A program made the position numbers and the translations under genes. Below, piece after piece: positions 47,757 through 61,079 of a DNA stretch of 64,000 bases; position 1 is the first letter of the stretch; every line of letters starts with the position of its first letter. This stretch comes from Botryotinia globosa. Lineage: Eukaryota; Ascomycota; Leotiomycetes; Helotiales; Sclerotiniaceae. The stretch is from positions 2,480,001 to 2,544,000 of the forward strand of contig RCSZ01000007.1 of the NCBI GenBank assembly GCA_014898425.1, read 5' to 3'. The notes under the pieces were generated by a model. It made no database searches and had not been told where the DNA came from. It saw only the letters and a list, made by a program, of their open reading frames with translations.

Positions 47757-49028
47757 ATGACTGAACCATCAAATAATACAGCCAAACCATCAGCTTGGTC
47801 CAAGACCAAGCTTGGCGGCAAAGCAGCTTTTGATAAAGGATGGGCTGCGTTTGAGAAATTGGGAGGACCAGTTAACAAGCTCACGAATAAGATTGGATCT
47901 GAGGCTTTCTGGCCAACAGGCATGGAGAAAGAATGCGAGAAGGCTGCTCGAATCCTTAAATCATTCTGTAGTAAGTTTGCTTGACACAGGGTTGACAGCA
48001 AACTGTCCACTAACAATTTGACAGAGGATGGATTCATGGCGGAGCAACAGAAGGATGCATCACAAGACTCAGAGACTAAGAAGAAGGTCCAAGATGGCCC
48101 CAGCAAGCCACCGAAAGTTCTTGTCAAGATTCCTCAAAAGGTCATCAAGAACTGTGTCGGTCTCGCGATTTATACCACCATGCGCTCTGGATTGTGGGTA
48201 TCTGGTGCGGGTGGATCAGGCGTTTTGATTGCCAAGAATGAGAAGGGTCAATGGTCACCACCATCCGGAATTCACGTTCACACTCTAGGTGTAGGTTTTA
48301 TGGCCGGAATTGATATCTATGACTGTGTCATTGTTATCAATGACCGCAAGGCTCTCGAAGCATTCAGTAAATTACGTGTCTCTCTAGGTGGCGAAATATC
48401 CGTCGTGGCTGGCCCTGTTGGAAGTGGTGCCATTTTAGACAGTGAGCTATTGAAAAGTAGGAAGCCGTTGTTCTCCTACATGAAGAGCAGAGGTCTATAT
48501 GCGGGAGCACAGGTTGATGGAACCATAATCATCGAGCGCAACGATGAAAATGCAAGATACTATGGGGAAAAGTTGCCGGTAGCACAGATTTTACAGGGAA
48601 ATGTTCCATCCCTTCCGCCAACCGCTGAGTTATTGATGGAAGTCTTAAAGGATGCAGAAGGAAGACCAAACTTAAATCAAGCGGTCTTACAGCAAGTTTA
48701 CGATAAGCCAGCACCGGCGGATTTCGAAATTGTAAATTCAGGGGAGGCTAGTGAGGACGAGAAGAAAAAGTTCGGTAACCCGAACACGGCCGAAGGTTAT
48801 GCTATGCAGCAACAATTGCACGGACATCAACAACAGCAGTACCCAGGATATACTCAGGGTAATGATTCTTACTATCCCCCGCCTCCTCCAGGACCACCAC
48901 CTCAACAGGATCATACCCAAAATCCTCCGGCTTACTCTCAAAATCCGTCAGACTTTCCACCGCAGCAAGCAAGCGGTGCAACTGAACAGGGCTATTATGC
49001 ACCCGAGAAACCACCTCGTCCAACCTGA
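47757..49028 (+). CDS. SYLF-domain lipid-binding protein (Ysc84/SH3YL1 family)
   Basis: Exons 47757-47970 and 48025-49028, phase-1 intron of 54 nt (donor GTAAGT, acceptor GACAG), encode 405 aa. SYLF (DUF500) proteins bind phosphoinositides and actin at endocytic sites; yeast Ysc84 and Lsb3 add an SH3 domain. Seen: N-terminal basic segment (WSKTKLGGKAAFDKGWAAFEK), then the core from about residue 50 to 290 with ECEKAARILKSF, IPQKVIKNCVGLAIYTTMRS, SGAGGSGVLIAK, PSGIHVHTLGVGFMAGIDIY, GEISVVAGPVGSGA and YMKSRGLYAGAQVDGTII, all usual SYLF landmarks. Instead of SH3, the last 100 residues are Gln/Pro/Tyr-rich with PPPPPGPPPQQ and a final PEKPPRP, ligands for SH3 domains. This architecture (SYLF plus Pro-rich tail) is common in filamentous fungi. 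Confidence 0.93.
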
Positions 49029-51003
49029 AGAAGTAGATGCTTGGATGAAGATGAATTGATAGTCCTATGATAGTTTTTCTTTAATGTAAGACCTGATCAT
49101 AATTCGATTCGGAGTTATCCCTCAACACATTGAGGATCCATGATTTATAATAAGATATTTCTGAGATTCTGTTGTGATACACGATTATAGTTGCACTTTG
49201 AAACACAGACATCCAATCAATTTCGTAATAAAATCAACCTCAAGTTGTACACAACTCTTCCGAGCACGTGTATAAACGCCCAATCGTCATTGTGTGACAT
49301 ATCTAGTCTATGAAAAACAACGCACAAATTTCGAAGCATGTCATATTGGACTGTATAATGGCGGCTGAATATGGAAATGGTCATTGCCTTCCTGCAGATG
49401 GTAACATCCTTACAAGGTGAGCTGAGAAGTCAAATTTCACACGTCCGTCTTTCTGTACATAAAATACAATATCAATCGTAAGACTAGAGAGCTATAACTA
49501 GCTTGTGGTCAAATTTGGAAGCCCAGATTATGAGATACTAGGTATATCAGGTGATATTTAGGTTGGTAGAAGACTGGTTCGAGCCCAACCGAATTGGCAT
49601 TCATCTGATACATTATACATCTTCTGGGGCAGTACATATTGTAGCCTTGTGAGTGGTAGCTCTTTCTTCAAAATAATAACATCTCATGACCGAGAGTCTC
49701 TTAACGCAAGTCACCTGGATATCCATACTTGCATATCCATGGATGTCCACGTACGAGCAAGAGAACATGCTCGGTGGGATCGGAAAATTGTTCGACCGAA
49801 GACCCGCACCGGCAATGTGGCTGGGCGTCCTCACATCAAGATTTTGTCCTTCTGGTTCTTGCTACCATGGATGCTTCAAGGCAATCCTTTCGATTGGAGT
49901 ATCTTGTACCGTCAAAATTTCTCAAATTGTACAACAAAAACCTTCCTCAACCTCCCTCTCTTGGGTGACCTTCATACTCAAAGCTTCTGATTGGAAACAT
50001 ATTTCCAAGAGCATCCATGGATGCTTCGAGGCTTCAACCAAATCGACTCCCGGGAGGTCGTGGAAATTTCGACTGCAGTTCAGTCAACACCCGTACTTTT
50101 GACAGGTCCAAGTAGCTCAGAATGCCGGCGAGCAGCCCACGTCCGACTAGCATATATGCTCCTAATTAATTCGCTTTACACTGGTTTCATTGGGCTCCAA
50201 TCAACCGGCGAAAGCATTCACTTATGATATATCACAATCTAACATCTAAATGCTACATAGGCGCATTCGTCAGGTGTTACCGCACCAACTCATGCCAATC
50301 AAAATTACCATCTTTCGGTTTTAATCGATGTTATATACGCAATGACGGCCACGTCTCGGTTTGCTATTGCTGCATCTCACCAGTTGAAATCCTTTTCACT
50401 GAAATCCCTTCAACTATCAAGCCTTAGTTATCTATATAAGATATTTGTTAGACATCTCTTGAAATCCTTTGACTTTCTTATTATGTTCCCCCTTGGAAGA
50501 ATTCTCTGGTCTAGACGATCATGGAACGTTCACGACTCGACATCAGCGGCTGAGGCCTTGAAAAATACTGGTTTCCAGCCGTTGAAACACAACAAGCTCA
50601 GATTCTTGGGTCTTCTAAATTTCCTGGGGTTCACTTTATCATGCTTAAAAATGAAATGGAAAAGCTCAAGGCACATCACAGGGCAGTATCATAGATCTCG
50701 AGGTTATGTTGCGGCCACAAACTTTTTATTCATGCTAAATCATAAAACAAGCAAAACTTTTTTCGTCCCATCCCAATTTAACGACGAGGCATAGCTCTCT
50801 CCGGTCGTCCTTTCAACTACAGTCTACTTCAACATGATCTTATGCCAACCGAGTCACCGCTGACATTCAACCCTACTCAAATTCCAAATTATCCTTCATT
50901 CTGATCAAGTGTCTGAAGGCTGCCGCACTACAATGTCAACCTGAAGAAATGTTAGTGACATTGCAGCACGCCTAGAAGTGATGTGATGCGTATACCTCAC
51001 TAT
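49029..51003. other. gene-poor intergenic DNA
   Basis: No gene recognised. Weak direct repeats exist: ATGGATGCTTC-type at 49868 and 50019, and TTGAAATCC-type near 50385 and 50459. Confidence 0.5.
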
Positions 51004-51281
51004 TCAACAGGCAGTACCACAAGCGCCGCAGGCTCTTCCTGCAATAACCCATACTTCTTGACCTCTGGTGAGACAATTTGGACACCTAACAGAAGGAATC
51101 TGGTCTATGTCAGTATATATCGAATACAATGGGGCCAGATGCAATCTCTTACGCCGGGAATTTGAGTCATGCCGAAAGATCCTGAAATCTCATCAAACGG
51201 CATCGGCATCGATTCGATGGAAGGGAGGATGTTCATCTCTCCTCGGACAATGATCTCGAATGGGCTCGGTTGGTAAGGCAT
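51004..51281 (-). CDS. small Cys-pair (zinc-ribbon-like) protein
   Basis: A short two-exon gene: 51153-51281 and 51004-51099, intron of 53 nt with donor GTAAGA, branch site TACTGAC and acceptor ACCAG, phase 0; 74 aa. Exon 1 starts MPYQPSPFEIIVRGEMNILP. Exon 2 carries VRCPNCLTRGQEVWVI and GRACGACGTAC and stops directly after the last Cys: two CxxC knuckles 18 residues apart plus a final Cys. This spacing fits one zinc-ribbon-type metal site. Short fungal proteins ending in a CGxCGTxC motif are, to my memory, conserved among filamentous ascomycetes without known role. An alternative acceptor (ATAG, 5 nt earlier) would destroy the Cys motif, so it was not chosen. The gene is easily missed because each exon is under 130 nt. 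Confidence 0.6.
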
Positions 51282-54200
51282 CTTGATTGAAGTTGGTCGA
51301 AAGTAATCTCTTGGTCGATTGATGATTGATTGATGTGAGGCAGATATATATGTTTAAAAGACAAGTTTGTTTGGGTTGATGGGCTTCTTGAATCGATGAG
51401 GTCCAGCTTCAGCTCGGTGGAAGTGGTCAATATATAATGTTTGGGAGCGGACTTAAGAGCTGTTCCGAAACTTGCTATGCTGTTCATCGATCCTTTGGCA
51501 AAAGAAAAGATGATCTTATTTTCTGATATTGCGGTTGCTTGCATTCTCGAATGTTGATGGTCGACGTGCTTGGATATCTGCGTCTGCAGGTGTTCGAAAG
51601 GGTAGCTGCAATTTTGTCAAACGGGACACCCTAGACTAGGAACGATCGTGTTCTATATGGATACAACATTACGATAAACACGCAACACGGCATGATGGAG
51701 ATTTTGAGCCATAGTTGTCATCAACGGTGCCTATCAATTATGCGTTGATATTCTACCTCCGATCTGAATGCAGCAAATCGCCGGTCGATGATGAGGATAC
51801 ATTGGATCTTTGCTTGGTCAGAACCGAGGGATCCTTGTGCCAGGCTTTCAACTTGACAGGGCTACTGTCCAGCGAATGGTAAAAAGAATGTACCTGGAAG
51901 GTAATCCGAATCAATTCTCTCCAGGTTTCTAACTTTCGAGGCTCCATAACAACCAGGGATCAATGCTTCTCGGTTTCAATCCAATGATCCTACACGCTCT
52001 GCAGGTATCCGTGCAAAATAAGATATTCGTATGGTTCGTGTGAGCGACAGACCCTTCATGCAGCCTGCAAGTGGACGCCAAATCATCTGACTCTTGTGCT
52101 TCGAATTTTTCTGACGACTACGCACAGTCCGAGCCTTAGGAATCATTGTACGGATGCAGATCAACAAATTCATATCCGGAACTGTCGTCGTACTCGAAAC
52201 CTCATCATGGATCATTTGTTTGAGTAATTCTGACACCTCAATTTACTGTGCTATACAGTTTGTCGTTGGAACATTAGGAAGTCATTCTAAATTGCGTGGA
52301 ATATGTTGAGGGCCAGAGCATGGGGGGTCTTCATGATATATCATATATGACGGAACAAATTACTACTATCCGACTCGTCACTTTTTACGGTTTGTATTAG
52401 ATGATGCCTGTCAGGAACACTCCTACCATTCACCACGGCAGTCGGAGGTCTTCTGTGCATGTGGCTTGGTTTACCAAATCGTCGGAATCTTCTCAATTGA
52501 AATACTCGGCATTGATCTAAACTCATGAAAATCCGGGGACAGTCATATAGGATTGAATTTTCGCAAGAGATATCAATTTTTGGAATCGACCAAGTCAAGT
52601 AAGCCATCATCCACCAACATACCGCACTCAAAGAATAATAATGGAAAGTCTATGACTTCGAAAATAACAAAATTCTCCGATTCTCAGGATTAGTTGGGAT
52701 CGGCAGGGATTTTGTTGAGTCGTGAAACAATTTCTTTGGTACCGAGAAATGGGGAAAGGTACGTAGTGCGATGAGAATCTGCGTACTACATTATACAGCA
52801 TACGGAGTTGTTGAACCGCATCCGGAGTCATCCTTTCTTCCTTGAACCTACGAAGATGGTTCTCGCCAGTTGACAACTGCCATGCATTCATATGCAAATT
52901 TGAATACACTCTTGCAAAACTTCCATCGAAAAAAAAGTGATTCGATACGTCGTGGCCGTTGTTGTTTGTATCACATTTCACAGATATTAGTGTGCTGTGT
53001 ATTATTGGACGACCTAGCCAACACATCAATTCCATAGAACACATCAGGCACATCATATCATATCACAGCAAGGAGAAACCTCCTCCGATGCCAAGTTTCG
53101 CAGCTGGATTCATCTTTCCCCATCCACTTTCATGTCGCTATCCTCATTCTCGATGCCAAACTCATCATTATGAGCAATTTTTATTGTTTCCAAAATTTCT
53201 ATCCCACGACATGTCACCTGTTTTTTTTCTTTTCATTTATTTTATGGTTTCATATTGCAATATCAATCTCGCAACGCAACGCAACGCACTATCTGTACAA
53301 TACATGAATGCAATTTAAAATTTGGCAGAAATGGCCCCCAAATTGAATTCAGGCCTACATGCCTAAAAAGTTCCAAAGAATTGTCCAGTTTTGATGCAAC
53401 CAGATCGTATGATAATCGAATCGGAATTATACGCATGCGCTGTGCTACAGTTAAGGCTCCATGTTCAAGGAGATATTTAAAAATAATTTCCCCTTTATAA
53501 GATTCGGAAGAGTTTTCCGATGGTTCTTGATTTATCGAGCCGGGTAGGTGCAGATGCCATTAGCTCGATGATTTGCATCCGAAGTGGCGGTGGACGAACC
53601 ATTGGGTTGGGTTTGTTATTGGATTCTAGATCGTGGAATGGATTGAAGAGGATGAAAAGAATTCATACGCACAATCCGAATGATCAACAAATTGGCATCA
53701 TGTCATGATGGAATCGAATGAGGATAGTGCCAATTAATCTCTTCCACATGGCATGACATTGTGGATTTGAGGAGTTGGCATAGAAAAACTTGTTTGTTTG
53801 TTTCGCTGAAGAACCAAGATCCCTTCACTCTACCAACATTTTCACACATCGTCTCATTTGAACGATTCACACGCATCACTTATCACTGATACAAAACGTA
53901 CATACGGCTCCTAATTCCCGAACGCCAACAAGCCACTATGGAAATTCTCCGAATTTCTTCAAGCGTCTCGGAAGTCGTGTCGTGTCGTACTGCGTACACA
54001 ACCCTTTACCCCCACTCTTGTTCCTTGTGGCACAGGAAATGAATGACACGCACATAGGGATTTTACGCATACGTGTGTGCCTACTACCTTTTTGAGAAAG
54101 GCGAATTCGTGGAAGCAGCAAAACATATTCATTCATTCATTTATTCATGCTATTGGAAATTATGCAAATTCGACAATTTACACGCATGGGAAATGGAGTT

Positions 54201-56203
54201 GTGCAAATGGATGTGGATATGTGAAGATGAATCGCATACCCTACTCGCATCTACATGGCGGCTCGGATGGCGACAGCTACGAAGTAGATTAATGTCACTC
54301 GATAGCTCATCCGTTGCAGGAGGTAGTCCTCACTGAATCCCGATGTTCGTTTGAGTCTAGGATTGAGTTCAGGCCTTGTCATTCACTACTACGTTCGGGA
54401 AGTAATGTGATGTAATGCAGTACAGTACCTGCTCTCTGTCTCGATTGTCAGCATCAAGTGGAATAATGGCTTGAGTTTTCCATCGCATTCGCTTTGAGTT
54501 TTCTTTGGATTTCATTTTCTTCTCTTGGAAATCCGAGTAATGGATATGAATGCACAACTGGGTACCTAGGTAAGTGAGGTAAAGTGAGGTGAGCCGAGGT
54601 GAGGTCAAGTGGGAGGTTCAACAATTACAACTCACGAGATTTTTCTCCTTTCTTTCTTCTATTTTTCATGGGCATGGGTCACCTACTTGTGATGTATTGC
54701 TTACCGGCTGAGAAGATGAGTATGAAAATGAATGAGCACTTGTCACCACCGTACCGGGCTCGATTGATAGGACATGGAATGCAAAAATCAAGGAAGACAT
54801 CAAGAAACTATTCAATTTGATTCGTGCACGCTTTGCCCTCTTCATTTTTTCTTCATGTCTATCTATAACCTTTTACCTTTATCTTTATCTTCGCCTTTCC
54901 CTTTACTTCTCGCATCTCCATCCACAGTAATTATTCAATACGCTAGAACACTACCGTTTCATTCCCATTCCCACTCGCATTTCATTCCCACTCCCATCAC
55001 TATAGATCACACCTAGGTATTTGTTATATAGAGAGGTAGATTACATAAATTCCAGACATATATCTATTTGATGAACTTTCTATCCGCTAGGCTATCCCAT
55101 CTACAAACCCATCAATCCATCAACTCATCAACCTATTCTAATATCCCCAAAATAATATACACACACATTCACATGCACACTCACACTCCATCATCTTAAA
55201 CTCCCCCCTTCCCCCCTTCCCCTGAACCTTCAAATCATCCTCGACTCAACCTTCAAATCACCTTCAACCTCAACCTCAGCCCCAAATCCAAACCCACATT
55301 TCAACTCTCAAACCCCCCGCCTCTATAATTAAATCTCAAACTCAGAAAAATCTCCACGTAAAGTTCCCATCCCTAAACCCAAGCTGAAAGGAAAAAAAGA
55401 AAAAAGAAAAAAAAACCCCCCCGAAAAGAAAAACCAACACCGCAATGTCTATCTAAGCCTATGTATATATATCACTTCAAAATTCACAAAACAATTAAAT
55501 AATCAATCATTCTACTCATCCACTCATCCACACAATACAAATCCCAAACCACAAAGCCAAGTATCAAGTATCAAGATTCTTCAGAAATAATCAATAACTA
55601 ATAGGGGTATCCTTCCTTTCTCCAACTTCCTTCCATTTACTCTTCCATCTTCCATCTCCATCAAATCTTCCATCGAATGTTCCTTCGGATTGATACCCTT
55701 CCTACTTCCTCTCATCTTCCTTTCCTTTCCTTCATTCCAGATCCAATCCAATTCAATCCAATCCAATCCAATTCAATCCAATTCAATCCAATCCATCAAC
55801 CAATCCATCAACCAATCCATCAACCAATCCATCAACCAATCCATCTTCCTTCCCTTCCTCAAAATTCGTTACATTAAATTCTCCCTCGCTTGTCCGACAA
55901 AGTGTCAACACACTCACTCACTTAGTTACTTACATAATTACGCGATGCAGTACAACGTGATGCAATGCTATGGCATATTACATCCATCCATCCCGCGTAC
56001 ATATTCTTCCTACCCTCCACTGTCGTGATCGGACCCCTGGTCATACAGCAGGGGAAAGTGAAAAACAGAAAGAAAAAGGCTATCTACTCATACATACATA
56101 CATACAACACAATGACCAGCTCATCCATCATACATTAATATTATCACCCAATCTCCAGTTGAAGTCGATCTAAGCCCACTCATCCTCTGACCCCCACCTT
56201 TCT
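51282..56203. other. gene-poor intergenic DNA
   Basis: About 5 kb without a supportable gene. Minus frames near 51976-52212, 52341-52631 and plus frames near 53520-53708 and 54073-54336 have ATG starts but no recognisable motif or partner exon. From 55.0 kb on, the DNA is C/A- and T-rich low complexity with AATCC and 12-bp CCATCAACCAAT repeats (55740-55850). Confidence 0.45.
55740..55850. repeat. AATCC / 12-bp tandem repeats
   Basis: First AATCCAATTC-type 10-bp units, then about four copies of CCATCAACCAAT. Confidence 0.85.
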
Positions 56204-59145
56204 TCACGAAAGAACTTTTTCAATCTTAACCAACAAAAGCCCTGGCGTTGAGTTCCCCTTGATATCTTTCAGTGGAATCAGTCGATAACCTTGCTGAAGA
56301 CGATCTAGTCTTATGCAAGCCCAGGCTGCTAGTTCATCTTTGGAGTAATTCGCGTCTTCAATCTTAAACCTATGTGATGAGAATGTTAGTAAGATGATAA
56401 AGACGGTGTGATATGCATGGTCCAGATAACTGGATTGCAGGAAGTTTAGGGGGATTTCGAATGATTGAATGGAGATTGGGCGAATGTAAATGAAGAGGAA
56501 TAGAAGAAAGAAATGAATGACTGGGGTGTCATTGCATACACACACATCATACATGAGGTAGACGTGTGCAGTAAGTAATGGAATAATGTTCCATGGATGA
56601 AGAATACGAGTGATGTAATAGTGAGAGTGATGAAAACATGCATTTCATCTCGATGCGAAACTTCAACGAAAGGAAGAAAGTCGAACCACAAAACAATCCT
56701 AGCTTATGAGTGTGGTAGTTGAGAACGCGCCATGTGTAACATTAAATTGGGGAACCAGAGGCCGAACTTCGTCAATGCACGGGATGGGCTGGCAATCATA
56801 CAACTGATTCGACAAGGAAGTATGCAGCGGAACCCCACCCGAGCAGCCAAGCGTCAAAAGACCGTTGGTCTACTGCACTCTTAAATGAATCTGCATTGAT
56901 ACTGACCATCCGGCTCCGGGCCGTTGCGTTTTTGAAGATTGAGAGATTGAAAAGCTCCGATTTGAGCTTTGTAATATGTGCCAGGCACTTGGGTGAAAGC
57001 TTTGGGGACTCTGAGCGGTGTGACATAATAGCAAGTTTATGATTCATCAACGATGGTTATCAAATCATGTGAATGTAGACCTTGTCTAATTCCCTGCACA
57101 TAGTAACTTGTGGAAGTATAAATAGAGAAATGTTGAAGAAAATTGGTGCGACATGTACTAACCTGACAAAGCTCAACTCCTCCACCACGTTCCTAATACC
57201 TTCAAAATGAAGGGTTTCGCCGTCGAAATCGGGTTTGCTACCCGATTTATAGGCAGTCTTGAGTTTGTGTTCGCCCTCTTTCGCCTTGACATCATTTCCG
57301 ATTGGTTGTCCGTTGAGCTCTTCTTGACTTTCGACGTGCAGCTCGCATTTGACGTACGGATGGAAGCCCTTTTCCGTCTCACCTTCGGGATAAGGAATTT
57401 GTTGGCCTGCAAATATGGAAATCTTCAAATCCAGGGTCTTGTAGGGTATATTTGACCATATATCGGACTTGACGTCCTCACTGCGATATCCCGGAGGCTT
57501 TAATATCCATCCTTGAGACCCGGCAAACATTCCCTCATTCAACATCATACCTTCATCCAATGTTTGCCAATTCAGAGCAACCATTTGAATGCCCTTACGC
57601 CAACAGACCGAAGGGTCAAGATTGGATGAGTCAAATCGGGAGCCAGCTGGGAATGCTCTCATGAAAAAATTACGATTATGATTAAACATCTGTTCCCGTT
57701 TCTGCTCATGAAGCTCGTTGATCACTTTTTCGCCGACGGAAAAGATGTGAGAGGGTTTGGTGGCCGCTCTTACATCAAACGAGACAAAATGTTCGCTGTG
57801 CGTATAAATTCCGAGCTTACTGAGACTATCACAGATCTTTGCCTTCTTCTTCGAACTTCCGCGATCATCTTCGGAACCGGACTGCCCAGAGTCTGCATCT
57901 TTCCTCGAGATCACCGGTACCAATGTGTTGGATGATGCCTTCTTCTCCAAAGTATCCGTGCTTGCGGGCGATAGTCCATTCGTAGGCAAACCATTTGTAG
58001 TCTCGTTCGAGGCTTCTGGTGTCTCTTTTAATTCCGGTGCCTTCTTGACCTTGACTAAAATTTTGTTGAGAAGCTCGTCGAGTCTTGGAACTCTTTCTTC
58101 CGGATTGCATGTTTCGAATGGAGAATCGAGTAAGAGACCTTCCCACTCCTCCTTCATAATATCGACCATAACTTCCTGTTGTTCATGATCGGCATGGACT
58201 TCGAGACTGACTATAATTGGGAGTGGACTTGTAGTAAAGGCATTTTCTCGAATCGTTTTGCAGACTGCTCGAAATCCAACGGGTGCTGTCAAGGTCCAAC
58301 CGTGTAGGACTAAGGGCTCTCCAAGCATGGACGATCGTATCGAAGCCGGTCGTCCCCCATTCTCATCCTCATCCAAAACTTTAAGTTTATCTCCCGAACT
58401 TGATTTGGTAATCTTGTGTTTCGCACTCTCCAACTTTTCTTTGGCACTTTCCATCTTCTCTTCCACCGTCAATATAGCTGCGGCAGCTCTGCTGGACAGT
58501 GTACTTCCCGTTCCTGAAGGTTGTCGTTTATGATCGGCTTTATTCGAAAATATGGATTTGTCGTCTCTATCTGGTAGTTCTCCATTGTGTACATCTATTT
58601 CAATACATCGACAATTTTGTGTGAGAGCCTAATGGAAGGTGGCAGTTAGTAAGGAAGCTGAATCAAATGACCATCGGTCGACTGACAGTTTTATATGCTT
58701 CCGTAGAACTCCTAGACAATAACTGATTTCCTTCTAGATATGTATTGTGACTACTACTGATGTAATAGTTGGTGATTGGTTTGGACTGATCTAATTCCGG
58801 TAGGCGCTTCAACACCTCGAGTGAATGACTGTAAAATAGGGACTCGAGAAATTCTTCGACTTTGTATGAATCTTTATTGAGTTTGAGTGTATGGCCTTGC
58901 ACATCTGCCAACCACTGCTCGAAGCGTTCCCTTCCTAGACACGATTCGGAACCTGATAATTCGTCGAAAAGCTTTCGTAAATATTCTTGAATCTCATGAG
59001 AGAGGTAGGCTTGACGGGGAGGATCTCCTGCCGTGGTATTATTGAGGGGTTGAAGATGTACTCCATGACCAGGCGTAACCATTGTCGACATAGCTACGAG
59101 TTTGTGAAGGGAGAAGTGTTTGCCGGAGGGAGTGAGGAGAGGCAT
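56204..59145 (-). CDS. phosphoinositide-specific phospholipase C
   Basis: Exons 58687-59145, 57163-58628 and 56204-56369 encode 696 aa. The enzyme cleaves PIP2 to IP3 and diacylglycerol. Order of parts: EF-hand-like N-terminal region (to about 120); PLC X domain with SSHNTYLEGNQL (catalytic His133), NCRCIEIDVHNGE and PIIVSLEVHAD (second His); a 110-residue Ser/Lys-rich linker; Y domain (YTHSEHFVSFDVRA, NRNFFMRAFPAGSRFDSSNL, GIQMVALNWQTLDEGMMLNE, GWILKPPGYR); and a C2 domain (LDLKISIFAGQQIPYP through DELAAWACIRLDRLQQGYRL to LLLVKIEKVLS). An additional segment of about 70 residues inside X, with SSRAAAAILTVEEKMESAKE, is a typical fungal Plc insertion. Intron 1 has donor GTCAGT. Intron 2 (56370-57162) is 793 nt, far longer than others here, and splits the C2 domain; the joined ends (SFVR/FKIED) are contiguous in the family. 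The start could also be a later Met (MSTMVTPG). Confidence 0.93.
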
Positions 59146-59583
59146 GGTAGTTATTCTAACGTGCAGACCAATGGTAATATTAGCAACTGAGTCATGATGT
59201 AACAAATTGGACGGGAACCACAAATGAATGCAAAGACACTGGGTCTATCATCCAAGTTTCTTGGACCATCGTGGATGCAACTCATGTCGCGAGAACTACG
59301 GATACCGATCATTCTTGACGTGTTTCAATGGAATTGAGTGTAGCCCTGCTTGGTGGGGTGGAAGGGTGAAAGGGTGGAAGGGTGGAAGGGTCGAAGGGTG
59401 GAAAGGGTAATTAATCAAAGGAGATGGATGATAAAATAAAAAAGGCACATACCTCCGAAGCTTCTTTCTGAAAAAAGAAGGCATCTCTCCTTTACCATGA
59501 ATTTATGAAAAGAGAGATTTTGGAAGCTACATGAGTAAGTAGTAGGTATATGATGAATGAGTGTACCAGGTATGGATGTGCGT

Positions 59584-59664
<81 letters not shown>

Positions 59665-59692
59665 TATGTGTGTGTGTGGTGTGTGTCTGTAT
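59584..59692. repeat. (TG)n microsatellite with TATG interruptions
   Basis: Long alternating GT tract; apparent Cys-Val or His-Thr frames are artefacts. Confidence 0.95.
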
Positions 59693-59910
59693 GTCTGTCT
59701 GAGTCTGTATGTTGTCTGAGTGTTTGTATGTATGATGAAGGAATGATGACTTTTCTTTTTCCGAGTCTGACATGTAAAATCAGGGAAAGTTAATTGAAAT
59801 TGAATGATTCATCGGGATGCATCAAGGGAAGGGGGCTATAAAACGAGGCTCTCGTTCAGCTAATACTGGGTACAAATGAATGTCCTACCTACCTACCTAC
59901 CTACCTACCT

Positions 59911-59970
59911 AGTATCGACTTACCTAGTATCGACTTACCTAGTATCGACTTACCTAGTATCGACTTACCT
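59911..59970. repeat. 15-bp tandem repeat, four copies
   Basis: Four identical copies of AGTATCGACTTACCT directly after a CCTA microsatellite (59885-59910). Confidence 0.92.
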
Positions 59971-60070
59971 ACGTACAGAGTTACTGGCTGGGATGAATTT
60001 TGTTACTATTCTTATAGTGCTGACAAGGCTAGTGGGTATTGGTTGATCTGATGAGGATGGGTAACGGGTT

Positions 60071-60145
60071 AACGTCAGACAGAAGAGGATGAATGAACGT
60101 CAGACAGAAGAGGATGAATGAACGTCAGACAGAAGAGGATGAATG
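60071..60145. repeat. 25-bp tandem repeat, three perfect copies
   Basis: Copies at 60071-60095, 60096-60120 and 60121-60145 read identically; unit starts AACGTCAGACAGAAG. Confidence 0.92.
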
Positions 60146-60417
60146 GATGGGCGAGAATGTTGAGTCTTGAGTCTCGAAGAGAGAAAGGCGTGAGATGTGG
60201 GTAAAGAGTGAATGTTGATTCATATTTATGGAATGATAAACAGACTTTATTTAAAGCTTTTTGTTTCTTTGTTTTTTACCCAGTAATAACCTTGAAAGTA
60301 CTTGATATTTATTAATACCTACTAATTATTAGTAACTACAGAGTACTGATATAGTGATACTACTCCCTCCCTAGTACCTAGCACTCATCCACTTGATACC
60401 ATCCCGGCCCGTACCTT

Positions 60418-60457
60418 TTCTTCTTCTTCTTCTTCTTCTTCTTCTTCTTCTTCTTCG
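60418..60457. repeat. (CTT)n microsatellite
   Basis: About 13 CTT triplets; the minus-strand poly-Lys frame is an artefact. Confidence 0.95.
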
Positions 60458-61079
60458 ATTGGTATTTGCTTGGCTTATTTGACATTTTGATAATGGGTAC
60501 AGTGCAGTAACCAACCAGTACTGCTATCAGCCGGATGACAGTGTTGAAACTTGAAACCACCAGTGAACCCTTAATCAAGCTAAGAAAGCTAACAAAGGCT
60601 AAAGCGCTGAATTATGAAACTCTCCCAAAGCCCAAGTAGACTGGCTGAATGGTTCATGGTCCATGGTTTATGGTTCATGGTTCACACTACGACCTCGGGA
60701 AGTACAACTATCAAGCTTTTATTCGGGGTGTACGTATGTTCTTGGAGAGTGAATGAATGAAGATGTACGGAGCATTCGGGTTTGCGTATATCTCCTACCT
60801 ACGTACCTACCTACCTAGGAAGTCAAGGTTACAAATGAATGAAGAGATAAATGCATAATAAAACGATAATTATAATAACAATAGCATCAATACTAATAAC
60901 AATATCGCTAACACGAATATCACAATCCCGTTGATAAATATAAACACAAGTGTATACATAGTACACACATCAAACCCAACCCAACCATTCAGCATATCAG
61001 ATACAAACAACAATTTCATAATCTATATACTATATACTACACTGAATAATATAACAAATTATTTCCAATCATTCTATCT

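Noticed and set aside
49570..49600. tRNA B-box-like GGTTCGAGCC
   Set aside because: The flanking bases do not form a T stem and no A box or acceptor stem is present.
51976..53056. Adjacent minus-strand frames considered as exons of one gene
   Set aside because: No recognisable motif, frames end in stops without donors at useful places, composition ordinary.
56796..57047. 83-codon ORF inside the long PLC intron as an independent gene
   Set aside because: No family resemblance; kept only as a remark on the intron.
59492..59793. Frames over the TG microsatellite
   Set aside because: Dipeptide translation of the repeat; no gene.
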